64,000 nucleotides of DNA from Corylus avellana (taxonomy: Eukaryota > Streptophyta > Magnoliopsida > Fagales > Betulaceae). Made by a program: the position numbers and the translations under genes. The stretch spans positions 18,971,220 through 19,035,219 of the forward strand of contig NC_081546.1 of assembly GCF_901000735.1 (NCBI RefSeq). Direction: 5' to 3'. The notes under the pieces were generated by a model that was not told the origin of the DNA, made no database searches, and saw only the letters and a list, made by a program, of their open reading frames with translations. This document shows, in pieces, positions 45,023-56,024 of this stretch (the stretch's first letter is position 1; each line of letters begins with the position of its first letter).

Positions 45023-47538
45023 TCAGTGTGCTGGGAAGAAAAGTGTTGAGGAATCTCTTTGTAATTTACCTTCCAAAACTTTCACTTTGCTCATCTTCTC
45101 TTCACACCAGTGCATTTGTTCTTCACCTATGTCACTCATTCTCATAACCCTAGACACCACTTTCAGGTCTATTAGACCCATCAATATCTCCATCTCTTCA
45201 TTTGCATTCAATTTTCTTTTTCGCAAGCATTTTCGAACACGCCGAAGATCTTTGAGCTTCATCTTCTTCTGCAGATGCAGTTAGTGTGAATATGTTAATT
45301 AATTAGAAGTTTGGACAAAAAAGGTTGTCCTTTTGAGGATTATTGCTCTAAAATCAAATGTAGGCTTACTTTTTTATTAACTTTCTTCATCAGCTGGAGA
45401 AGAGTTGGATCAACTGAACCTCTTCTGCCTCTCCTGAAAAATGCTGATATCAGCTGGCATGGTTTTTCCCTGTCAGCCTTGAGAAAATGCATGAAAGTTC
45501 GGATTCCTTCTTCCATTATCATCAGAAATTCTGGCGATGAAATTCTTGATCCAAAATCAAACTCCTTCTCATCATCTTCCGAATCTTAAAAACACATTCA
45601 AACATTCATCTTCAAAATATGTAATAAAAAGGAATTCCTATCAGTTAAATAAAAACGTGAGTTGCTTCATAATTTTAATGGTTCATAAAATGCACTTTAA
45701 CATTAAAATCGTACGTTTTTCTAAACATAACCCATTGTCTACGATTTTAAAAAACAGATTTTTCTGAATCTGCTTTTGGTTTACAAAGTCGTAATGTCAA
45801 ACGCACTCTAAAAGTACCTCGGTATTCCGGCACCAGAAGCAATTTTGGTGCCAAAAGCCTCATCCTGGCATAAACCTCAGGTCTTCGGCCTTGCTCATAA
45901 GGTTCATTCTCTATATATCGCTGCAAAAGAACCTGGAATTGCTGAAACTCTTGGGCGACATTGGCAGGACAGCCGGGGTCAGGATCACGGCGTGAAGCTC
46001 TCTTCTGTTGAAAATTCTTGTAGTTCCAATTGAGAGCTTCCCATGTTAAGCAAATCTGAGCCACATAGGCTGCCTCCAGTTCACGATATGGGTTCTGTCG
46101 CCGGACATCTGACGGCCGTTTGTTTGCCGTCGCAAACTTATGAACAAGCCTCTCCGATATTGATCTTGGACACACTTGAATCGACCTAAGTGACTCTGCA
46201 ATTTGGTTGCTATATGATTACTATAAATTTAATTTAAATTTTCCTAAACATAGCATTAAACAACAAAACAATTAAACCCAACGGGTTGGCTCGAGTGCTT
46301 CATGTATTTATTATTTGTAACTCTGTTCTTTTGAGTTCTTGTAACTCTAAACTCTTGAGTTCTGGGAATCTAGTATGGTGAAATTCTGGATACCCGGTTA
46401 AAAGTAAAAGAAAAAAAGAAAAAACGGTTTGAAAGGGGAAATACCTGTTTCATGTAGCTTTTGTGCACTGATTCTGTCAAGGAACATCATTTCTTCATCG
46501 TATTTCTGAAAGACTGTGTAGGATTCCCACTTGGGGCAACTCCTGCGGGAAGAAGAAGAAAATGGATCCTGATCAGTCCCGGAATCCCTGCAATTAATGG
46601 AGCTTCTCCACTCGGATGAGCTCTTGGATGTGGAGCCAACGGTGCAGGAGTCACCAAAGATCTCATCGTCATTTTCTTGAGCTACAAGCTTCTTTTTCTC
46701 CAACTTGGCTGGTGCAATAGTAAAGAATTTCTCGTCCTCGAAGAAATTTGTCTCTGCCTTCTTGTCTTCATTGCGAAAGTGATCATCTTCTGCAGCAACA
46801 TAAGCAACATCATGAGATCATTGAGTGGGAAGTATTGCAAGTACTACTGCAACATGTGAAGAATGTAACAAACTTTGATGCTAGACATGATGCAGTTTAC
46901 CGTGACAGTTTTTGTCGTTGTCTATAGTTGTTTTTGGCATGGTGGGGCCGCCATGATTTGGAACAGAGCTGAAAGCAGAGTCATCAGAATCTCTTGGAGG
47001 GATTTCCTCATCTTCAAACATGTCATCACCTTCGAGTGAGTCATCAACAGGGAGAATTTCAGGGGCATAATCCTCATCTGGGTCTTCATTTATGCTCATG
47101 AATTCTTGCGAAAGAGATTGATTCCTCTGAGGGTGGCTGTTTGGTTGAAAAAACAGAGCTTCACTGCCATGAACGATGTCGGCCACCAGATGATCTTGAT
47201 CAAGGCACTCAACATGAAAACGCCTTTCTTCTTGATCTTCCTGTGCTTCTTCTTCTTCCTCATCATCCGAGAACAAGTTATACTCGTATCCATTTTGTTT
47301 TCTGCAACACAAATATACAAAAAACTTAATAAAAAAAAAAGGAAAAAAAAAAAAGGCAAGCAAATGAATACACTGGAAAATGAAAAGAAGACCTGAAAAA
47401 GGTTGGATTGCTGCCAAGAAAATGGAAGAGCTTGGCAAGCAAAAGGGTGGAGCAGTAGAAGAAGAGGAAGAGAAGAAGGAAAGAGCTTGAGACATTGCAG
47501 AAAAGCCTAACAAGAGCTTCTTCTTTCGAACATGGCAT
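45023..47538 (-). CDS. DUF1666 / ribosomal protein L34Ae-like protein, six exons
   Basis: Exons 47538-47393, 47301-46901, 46789-46445, 46195-45818, 45584-45370 and 45268-45023 join in one frame with GT-AG borders to give 576 aa. The N-terminus MPCSKEEALVRLFCNVSSSF is followed by a hydrophobic segment (about residues 15-40, LLLFLFFYCSTLLLAKLF), so membrane attachment is likely. An acidic middle (FSDDEEEEEAQEDQEE) leads to the DUF1666 domain: CPRSISERLVHKFA, then LEAAYVAQICLTWEALNWNY, RRPEVYARMRLLAPKLL and LKDLRRVRKCLRKRKLNANE. The L34Ae name is historical; I know no proven ribosomal role. Length and exon borders fit the family. Start chosen at the ATG before the conserved hydrophobic exon; an in-frame ATG 51 bases upstream is less likely. 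Confidence 0.88.
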
Positions 47539-47741
47539 TTTCTTTGTTGCTGCAGCTTCAAAATGAGTTCCCAAGAGGCACCCCTTCACAAAGCAAAGCA
47601 GGCTCCTAGAAAAAGGTGCCCTCAGGTTGCTTTCGTGCCATCTCTCCCTTGTTGGTCAAAATGATCCCTTTCTTTCCAATATACAAAATGTCAAATATGT
47701 CCTGCAATGTTAACTTTACCTTAATCATCTTCAAATCATTA

Positions 47742-47757
47742 TATATATATATATAAA
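47742..47757 (-). promoter_or_regulatory. TATA-like run upstream of the DUF1666 gene
   Basis: On the minus strand TTTTATATATATATATAT lies about 205 bases before the start codon, a plausible TATA region giving a leader of about 170 bases. It may equally be only a microsatellite. Confidence 0.35.
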
Positions 47758-48050
47758 AGAAGTAGACATTAAACATGGTTTTAGGAGAAAAAGAAGGCAT
47801 AATTAACAGATGGGTCAGTTAATTTTATATGTGAAATTTAGTTTTAATACATTATGTAATGCATCATACTTTCTTATTTTTAACCATTTTTGTTCCAAAA
47901 TTCAGTATAATTTGCTGTACTCCTTTTGTGCTTGACTATAGATTTTATAGTTAACTTTTGTGGATTATTTGCACTGGTTAAGTTACTCAATCAATTACTT
48001 TCTTTTTTGGATTATTATCTATGACTCAATTAAGATAGACAGATGATTAG

Positions 48051-49390
48051 TGATAAGTGCCAAATATTGCATATTTGAACCCCTTTATTTACATTAGTTA
48101 ATCCTTTAGCTGTGTCGTTATTTAATATTTTGTGTTAGTTTTGTGTTTTTAGTGTTTTGTAGGTCATTGAAGAAAAACTGCAGCTTTAAAGGGAAAAATG
48201 CGAAGTTTGGAAGAAAGCATACTTTGAGAAGACCTAGATTGTGTGGTTAAGTCTAACCAAATCTAAGGAAAGGTTAAATCAGATTAAAGTTCAGATTGGA
48301 TAAGATTTCGGATCGGATTCAAATTCAGATTCTGCACACGTCTTAGTATTTTGACCATAACTCTCCGCTCAAATATCGGATTGAAGTGATTCAAACGGCA
48401 TTAGAAAGCTAGCTCAAAATACTACAATTTGTTGTGAAATAGAATTTTCGTAATTCGGACGGGTTTTATGTCAAAATCGCCCCGCAATTAAGAGACACAA
48501 ATTTGGACGAATCCTAGTCCGATTTCAGACTTCTATTTTGACTGGGAGACAGACTTCCGAATTATCTAGGTTTACTTGGGCTTCTAGGACTTCCCTAAGC
48601 CTATAAATAGACTTCTTTGCATTCAAGAAAAGAGACACAATCCCAGAGAGCAAAATTCTTTTGTTTAGTTTTTCTTTAGGTTTAGGTTTAGGTTTAGATT
48701 TTATTTTTTATGTGGAGCTAAATTCCCAACTAAGGTTGGGGATGAAGCCTCACCGATGAAGAACAACATCACTTTTATGTAAGTTTTTATTATTCTGATT
48801 TTATTGGGTTTTTTATTTCAATTGTTTTACTTTTAATCAATTGTATGGATTGATTCTTGGATATCTCTTGTGATTCAAGGATACATGTGATGATTTGAGA
48901 TAATTTCATATGATTGATTGCTTGGCTTTTAACTCATAAAAATTGGATATCCCTTGTGATTTGTTCTACGGATACATCTGGTGTTTCAATTGAATTTGGA
49001 TTCCTTTTGTGATTTGGTCAATGAATGGATACATGGGATGGTTTTGATTAATTCTTTGAAGCATAGTAAAACATATCTATGATTTAATTTGTGAGAACTT
49101 CGGATTAATATTGATGAACATAAAGTATGTTGTTATGATTTGGTGAGTGTGAATTCCCAAACCTTAGTACCTTTATCCTTAGATTTACTTATTTTATTTA
49201 GTTTATGTTTATCCTTTAATTTTCAAAACTCAAAAATCAAAACCCTTTTGGAACTAGATTAGGATTTAATTAGTTTAGATATAAATTGCTCTTTCAAAAA
49301 TACAATTCTCTGTGGGATCGACCTCGCACTTGCAATCCATTAAACTACAATTGATTCGTGCACTTGCGAGTTAAATAAATTTGCACAACA
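48051..49390 (+). mobile_element. solo LTR, Ty3/gypsy type
   Basis: 1,340 bp from TGATAAGTGCCAAATATTGC to TTTGCACAACA, with perfect 5-bp duplication ATTAG (48046-48050, 49391-49395). TATAAATAG at 48602-48609 marks the promoter. The end contains GGGATCGACCTCGCACTTGC and GATTCGTGCACTTGCGAG, as in Athila/Tat-type gypsy LTRs. No second LTR or internal region is nearby. Confidence 0.92.
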
Positions 49391-49508
49391 ATTAGCTCAG
49401 AAAAAAACAAAAAAAATTGTGATAGATTATTAGATATAAGTCTATGACATTTAACCGATATTCCCAGCTCTAGGCAATACGTCAACCCAATGAGAGTTGG
49501 AATTTTAT

Positions 49509-49880
49509 GAGGAAACTTCATTTACTCCCAAATCTTTCATTATTTTCGTAATCATACCCTTAAACTTTAAAAAGTGTCAATATCGAGTCTCCATATTTCA
49601 AAAGTTTGCAATATCACCCATTCGTTAGGGTTTTTTGTTCAATCCTAACCAAAGACGCTGAAATACCCAAAATGTTTTCAAAATTAAAGAAATTTTATAA
49701 ATTTTATAGGGGGTATAAGGGGCATTTCACCTGTCAACCGCTTGATTTAACTCTAAATACTAATGGTAGATATGACCTTACAAACTTTTGAAAGATGGCG
49801 ACCCGATATTGACACTTTTTAAAGTTTAAAAGTATAATTGCAAAAGTAAAAAAAGATTTGAAACTAAGTAAAATTTCTCT
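49509..49880. mobile_element. Mutator-like foldback MITE
   Basis: Arms of about 130 bp; the core shared phrase AACTTTAAAAAGTGTCAATA appears inverted as TATTGACACTTTTTAAAGTT. Flanks GAATTTTAT and TAATTTAAT match at 7 of 9 bases. Confidence 0.8.
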
Positions 49881-51341
49881 TAATTTAATTTGAAATGAGC
49901 TGCATTGTGTATGGTTAAACAAACCAGGAGGAATCATCTTTAATACTCTTTGCATGCTTTAAAAGTACAGAAACCTTGTATTAAATGGGAAATTAAAGTA
50001 TAAAATCCTACTCCACAACAAAGGTCCTATCCCATCCAAAAAGATATAAATAAATAAATAAATGAAAATGAGACTAAAATCAAGTTACAAGCATTGGTAA
50101 ACATATATGGATTCTTTCTGCTTTACAAAAGAAATATTAAAATAATAATATATCAATAAAAATTTGAAGAGGGATGACATTACATTTACATGGATCAATT
50201 TAATATAGGCTTGAGGGTATTCTTTGCCTCCTAATGGAACAAAGAGCCTTTTTAAAAAGTTGAGGGTGAAGTTGTCAATTGGGGCTTCTTTTTTGATATC
50301 TTCTTACTTCCTCCTTCTCTTTAACTTTGTCGCTAAGCTTTCTCAGCAGCCTGTGCTCTAAATTGGATTTATCCATTTAATGGCACACATTATCCGCCAT
50401 TTATTAATCTTAGACCAAAAATTGTTATATACCATATTTTTATTTTACAATTATTGAATAATGTTGATGTGACGATCCAAATCAATGTTTAGATTTTATT
50501 TTTTTTAAAACATTAACTCATGTTGTTGTGAGATAATTGCACGTAAAAATATAATTCATAATATTACTCATAGTTAAGGGTGACAATTCGTGTTCGCATG
50601 TTAGGTTTGAGTCGTGTCGAGACATGAGTATAAGACTATAGATGTCAACTTTAATCGGACCCATTTAATTAAAAGGGTCAAACACTTCAACTCTAATCCT
50701 CTAATTTTGTATTGGATTCATGAGTCGTATTAAAAATTGTCAGCTTTGCTCATAGTAGACTAAATATTTTACATTATCCATAACTCCAACTCATTTGTAG
50801 TGAATGCTTACCATATGGGTAAGGGAATTGGACCAGTAACTTGAGCCCGGCCCACTCTCAGGTCCAACCGTTAAAAAAAGTCAATGGGTCTTTGCTGATT
50901 AAGAGGATTCTTGTTGTGTAGTCGATTCTTTGAATTTGAAAAAGAAAATAAATAAATAAAGACAAAAAATCTTATTTTTTTGAACTCTTTAGTCCAAGAA
51001 GATGTGGCCCCTTCTCTTTCTAGGAAGGATTTGGGAGAAAGTGGCATCCAAGAAAACAATGAAGGAGCCCGTCAAATGTATAAATAATGATACGGGGTAG
51101 GAGGGGTGGAGGCTGCAGCCAAGATTTTGGTTAGGGGGTTAAAGCTTTTTTTTTTTTTTTTTTTTTTTTTTGTAACGAATGAAAAAAGAAGAAGTAAAGT
51201 TGAAAAAAATTTGATTAAAATAATTAAAGAATATTACTTAACGAACTAAATAAATACTTCAAAAAAATTTAATTATTATTTTGAACATATAAATATAACT
51301 TATAATTTATTTTCATAAACAATTAAATATAAAATAATGAT
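49881..51341. other. intergenic DNA
   Basis: AT-rich with a T run at 51147-51171. No gene or element recognised. Confidence 0.35.
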
Positions 51342-52058
51342 AAAAAACAGTTACAATTTATTTGAGTTTACCACCGAAGTTTCAAATTGTATAAATAGAT
51401 GGTATCTGATTTATGGGTAAACACTAGTTTAGTGCATCCGTCACATTCTACTAGGCCAAATTAACTAACTGCCATGTGTCATAATATAAACATGCCACGT
51501 GTCCTAAAAATAAAAAAAACTAAAAAAATATTAAAAAAAAAACTAAACTCTAAAAAATATTAACCTCCGTCATTTTGGCTATTGGGAGTGGCTCAACACC
51601 CTTAGGGCCAGAATGGAGTGGCCGAACCACCCCTAATAGCCAAAAAAGGGTGGCTGAAACCACTTCCAAAAAGCCACCCTAGAGGCCATGGAAATGGTTT
51701 TGGCTACCCCATGTGGTCGGTCTAGGAGTGGTTTGACCACCCCATAACCTTTGGGGGATGGCTAGACTACCCCCAAAGCCTTTGGGCCTACCCCCTTTTT
51801 GGCCGTTGGGGGTGGCCGCCAAAATGGGGTGGTGAGGCTACCTCTTTTAAAAAATATTTTTTAATTATTATTTTTTTAGGACACGTGACACGTTTATATT
51901 ACAACATGCATGTGACAATCTATTAATTTGGGCTAACAGAATGTGACGAAGGTACTAAATTAGTTTTTACCCATAACTCAGGCACCATATGCGACGCAAT
52001 TTGAAACAAAAATAAAAAAGTGAAAACTTAGGTACTACAAAGATAATTAACCTTTTTT
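51342..52058. mobile_element. foldback element with GGTGGC core
   Basis: Arms of roughly 180-200 bp; left TTTCAAATTG, TTTATGGGTAAACACTAGTT, CCACGTGTCCTAAAAATAA against right AATTTGAAA, CTAATTTAGTACC complement and TTAGGACACGTGACACG. The core (51585-51840) is a chain of GAGTGGC, GGGGTGG and CCACCCC words. No clean target duplication was found. Confidence 0.75.
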
Positions 52059-52572
52059 ATATATTCCTATAATACGCTTATTCTTTTAAAAACTAAAATA
52101 AAAATTTAATAAAATAAAAGACTAAACTAAACTATTTTTTCAACAAAAAGAAAAAAAAATCGGGCGAATAAATACAAAAAAAGAAGAAGTTCTTTTGGAA
52201 TAAATAAAAAATTAGTCACTGTAGTTGGTATAAAAAATATGGATAAATACAAAATCGAATCTTGTGGATGGCTTAAATTACAAATCATTCCATGTCGTAT
52301 GAAAGTTAAATCAGAGGTTCTTCGGATAATTAGAAAAAAAAAAAAGAAAAAAAAAAGAGGTTCTTGGTATATGAAAAAAAAAAAAAAAAAAAACTAATTT
52401 AGTCCTTGAAGTCAAATTCTATTAAAAAATTTGATGAATTTTGTTAAATGTCACATCAACAAAAATGGCATCACATGTCATTCTTAATAAAAAAAATTAT
52501 AAATATTTAAACTAAAAAAACTAAAAATGTTTTTTTTTTTAAAAAAAAAAAAGAAAAAAAGAAAAAAGGAAA

Positions 52573-52915
52573 GGGGTGGCTCCACCCCCAAAGGTGCCGG
52601 GGGGTAGCTCTACACGCACCCCCCCTCCCCCCCGACCATGTCTGGGGTGGCTCATGGGCCAGCACAAAGGTGGGGGTGGCCAAAAGATTAGGTGTGGGAT
52701 GGCCAGCAGGCCACCCCTAGCTAATGGGGGTAGACGAGCGCCACCCTTGGCCACCCTAGCTGTGGCCGGCAAGTCACTCAGAGGTGGTCGGGCGTGGCGC
52801 TCGGCCACCCCTATTGGCTAGGGGTTGCGAGCCACCCTATATCGGATCTAGGGTGGCCCACGAGTCACCCGCCACCCTTTGCCTCCTCTAGGGGTGGCTC
52901 GCAGGCCACCCCTTT
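52573..52915. repeat. GGTGGC/GCCACCCC hairpin cluster
   Basis: A 340-bp G/C-rich island in AT-rich DNA, with many GGGGTGGC and GCCACCC words in both orientations. Left DNA (52240-52530: ATTTAGTCCTTGAAGTCAAA; CATCAACAAAAATGGCATCA) looks like one arm of a foldback element; the right arm is replaced by other sequence. Apparent ORFs here are repeat translations. Confidence 0.7.
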
Positions 52916-53008
52916 CATTTTTTTAAAATTACTTTTTAGTTTTTAAAAGAATAAGGGTAGTATAGAAATAGAAAAAATGTAGCATTTTTGACACACTTTG
53001 GTAATTTT

Positions 53009-53115
53009 TTTTTTTGACATGTTACATAAGGTAAGGGGGAGGGGGGATTCAAACTAATGAACTCTGCTTTATTACGCGTGGTCCACAGCCGATTGAGCTA
53101 TTCCATGGGAACAAA
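53009..53115 (-). mobile_element. tRNA-derived SINE, second copy
   Basis: Matches 34735-34847: plus-strand GGGGGGATTCAAACTAATGA, then CTCTGCTTTATTACGCGTGG and CACAGCCGATTGAGCTATTC. On the minus strand GAATAGCTCAATCGGCTGTG is a good box A. Box B has a TTTGAATCCCC variant. The A tail is the plus-strand T run at about 53007-53017. Confidence 0.65.
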
Positions 53116-53343
53116 ATAAGAATAACACACTTTGGTAATTAGATGAGCTACTTTAGCACATTTTAAACATTGGGCTCTTTTAAAAACAGTTGCTAGTGAG
53201 GGCTCTTTTTTTATATTTTTCCGTTTAAATAAATTATTTGTTTTGAAAATTATAGAAGAGAAATTTTGGAAAGAAGGCTCACATCATACAATGTAACCGG
53301 TTAGATTTGATTTAGTTATTGAGCCATTGACTCATTGTTTCAA

Positions 53344-53764
53344 GGGAAAATTACAATTTACCCCCCAAAGTTGACAACATTTTTCAATTCGAACACCAAA
53401 GTTTCAATTTTTGCAATCCACCCCCCAAAGTTCCAAATTTTTGTAATTTGACCAATTGTATCCAAAACTTCCCATATTGCCCCTACTTTTTATTTTTTTA
53501 TTTTTTATAAAAAATTTTAAAAAAATTCAAGGTGGCCGTAGCCACCCCTTTGCCCATCTGGCCATTTTTGCATCTCCAATTTTTTTTTTCATAAAAAATA
53601 AAATAAAATTAAAAAAAATCAGGGGCAATATGGGAATTTTGGGATAATATTGGTCGAATTGAAAAAAATTGAAACTTTGTGGGGGTGGATTGCAAAAATT
53701 GAAACTTTGATATTCGAATTGAAAAATGTTATTAACTTTAGGGGGTAAACTGTAATTTTTCCTT
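53344..53764. mobile_element. foldback MITE with GGTGGC core
   Basis: Arms of about 115 bp: AATTACAATTTACCCCCCAA, then ACATTTTTCAATTCGAA, GTTTCAATTTTTGCAATCCA against their complements on the right. Core CAAGGTGGCCGTAGCCACCC near 53530. GTTTC occurs directly outside both ends, a possible 5-bp duplication, but the ends are ambiguous by a base or two. Confidence 0.8.
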
Positions 53765-53927
53765 GTTTCTAACTGTAAAATTGTAAAATTTTTACAGATA
53801 TAGACTACTAACCTTATAAGATTCACAAGGCGATCTCATCTATCAGAATCGGAAAAGCTTTAGCCAGTATGTTAGTTGCCATCAGGTGTCACTTTTGTAA
53901 TATTTTACTAGTGTTGGGTGTAATATG

Positions 53928-55271
53928 TAAATAATTTTGATAGTATATATAAAGTATAAAAATATCAAGTTGTCACTAAATTGATATTGTGAAAAAGAAA
54001 TAAAAAGATATAAAGATAAATGAAAATGTAGGGCTTTGATATCCACCACTAATCATATTTAGATAATATAACAATATGCCAATGATCCAATCATATTATG
54101 AATACCTAATGTTTGCCAACTTAAGGGTATGAGTGTCTACTCCTTAAGCTATTGATCTCCCTAAGCAACGAATTATGTATGAGTGTCTACTCTAATTCTT
54201 TTATTTCTTAAAGGATTTAGCATGGATGTCTACTAAGTTGATCTTTAAGAAAGTATAAAATTGTGGAAATCGACAAACACATAAGGCATAGGGCATGGAT
54301 GTCTACTCCTGGTTCCCCATGTTGATTAACCCAAGAACTCGGCGTGGATTTCTTTTGTTACTCTTATTAAACCCAGGACTCAGTTATCCAAATTGATTTA
54401 ATTAACTAGTCATACCACATGCATATGTTGATCAGACAAACACATATGAGGAATTCAATAAAACAAGAATTAATCAAGTTAAGCATCACAATATGATTAT
54501 CACAAATGTGCCAATATTGAAATATTGAATAAACATAATTAGAGCTTCAATCTAGCCTTCCTAAAGAGTTAGTTACTCATAATTAAAATAAAATTAAAAA
54601 AAAATGGAAAGAAAGAACCGAAAACTACTCTTAGAAGTAGCCTCCAAATTTCTCCCCCAAAGTTGTGTCTATTGATGGATGATTATTCTAAAGGTTTAGA
54701 GGTCTTATTTATAGGCTTAGAAATAATCTAGAAAACCTATAAACCCTAGTAAAATTGAAGGGTTTAGTCCTAGTGCAACTAGGATTAGAAAAACCCTAAT
54801 ATGGAAAGCAAAGGAAGTCTGGTCACAACTTCTAGAATTCTCTAGTGCATGGGTGCGCTCGATCGCAGCCCTGTGTGCGCTCGATTGCACCTCTACAATC
54901 GATCGTATGTCTTCTGCGCTCGATAGCAATGCGATCGAGTCTTCTCTTGTGTGCACGAGTGCACGCCTTGCTCTTCACGTCTGGACTTCTCTGGAAGTGC
55001 ACTCGATCGCAGGTCCCCTATGATCGATCGCACTACCAGAATGCTTTTGCTTGCTTTAAATTTTCTAGTTTTTTCCCAATTTTGTCCTTTAAGCCTGATA
55101 CTTCCAGAAATACTTTCTTTTCTTCCAAAAACCTAGAAAACAAAGAAAATACAAAAAGAAAGTAAAATAGTACAAACTAACAAAAACTAAGGAATTAACA
55201 AATATAAGTTAAGGGCTAAAATATGAATATTTTGGCACTTATAATACGATGTTTTATTTCAAGACGTATCA
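53928..55271 (-). mobile_element. probable solo LTR, Ty3/gypsy, related in layout to 48051-49390
   Basis: Read on the minus strand it starts TGATACGTCTTGAAATAAAA, has TATAAATAAG about 560 bases in (54706-54713), and runs 1,344 bp. ATATG lies directly outside both ends (53923-53927, 55272-55276). The far end reads ATTATTTA instead of the expected CA, so that border is less sure. 54853-55034 repeats CGATCGA/TCGATCGCA words in the U3. Confidence 0.65.
54853..55034. repeat. degenerate TCGATCGCA word cluster in the LTR U3
   Basis: The words GCTCGATCGCAG, GCTCGATTGCAC, CAATCGATCGTA, GCGATCGAGT, CACTCGATCGCAG and GATCGATCGCAC recur every 15-40 bases. CpG-rich and unusual beside the AT-rich remainder. 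Confidence 0.6.
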
Positions 55272-55539
55272 ATATGGATATGAGACGGGAGATGTAACAA
55301 TTGGTGCAAACTGTGTTTCAAGAAGATAAAGCAAAGGAAATATGTGGTATAGCAGTATGTAGTGTCCCAGAATTTTCAAAGCTATTTAAATAGATTATTT
55401 TGATAATGATGTTATTTTAATATCCATTGCAGCTAAGGATTTTTAATTCTTGGGAAATTTATGAGAGTGGTAATTAGAGAATGGTAATTGGTGAAATAAT
55501 AGGATAGTAAATGGTAGGTATAAGGATGGTAGAATAAGA

Positions 55540-55995
55540 AGGTAGAATAGTATAGGGTAGATAGAATAGTATAGGGTTGGTGAAATAGTATAGGGTTGGT
55601 GAAATAGTAAAATGAGGGTATAATTGTAAATTGAAGATAGAATGAGGGTATAATTGTAAATTGAAGGTAGAATAGTATAGGGTTGGTGAAATAGTATAGG
55701 GTTGGTAAAATAGTATAGGGTTGGTGAAATAGTAAAATGAGGGTATAATTGTAAATTGAAGATAGAATGAGGGTATAATTGTAAATTGAAGGTAGAATAG
55801 TATAGGGTTGGTGAAATAGTATAGGGTTAGTGAAATAGTAAAATGAGGGTATAATTGTAAATTGAAGATAGAATGAGGGTATAATTGTAAATTGAAGGTA
55901 GAATAGTATAGGATTGGTGAAATAGTATAGGGTTGGTGAAATAGTATAGGGTTGGTGAAATAGTAAAATAAGGGTATAATTGTAAATTGAAGGTA
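55540..55995. repeat. higher-order minisatellite in the LTR U3
   Basis: Short units (AGAATAGTATAGGGTTGGTG, AAATAGTATAGGGTTGGTG, AATGAGGGTATAATTGTAAA, TTGAAGGT) are arranged in blocks of about 105-126 bp repeated three to four times. It ends about 20 bp before the LTR TATA box. The long minus-strand frame of PTLYYFTNP type is translated repeat, not a gene. Confidence 0.9.
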
Positions 55996-56016
55996 GAATA
56001 GTGATTGATTTTCTCC

Positions 56017-56024
56017 TATAAATA
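56017..56024 (+). promoter_or_regulatory. TATA box of the 2.1-kb LTR
   Basis: TATAAATA in context CTCCTATAAATAGAGCTC, immediately after the U3 minisatellite, followed about 30 bp later by a pyrimidine-rich leader. Confidence 0.75.

Noticed and set aside
46881..47561. Single long frame starting MKLQQQRKCHVRKK as the first exon of the DUF1666 gene
   Set aside because: Its first 80 codons read through an intron; GT-AG splicing 47393/47301 joins the MPCSKEEA exon to NGYEYNLF in frame.
52539..52821. Overlapping open frames on both strands in a GC-rich island
   Set aside because: They are translations of GGTGGC/GCCACCCC hairpins at the core of a foldback element.
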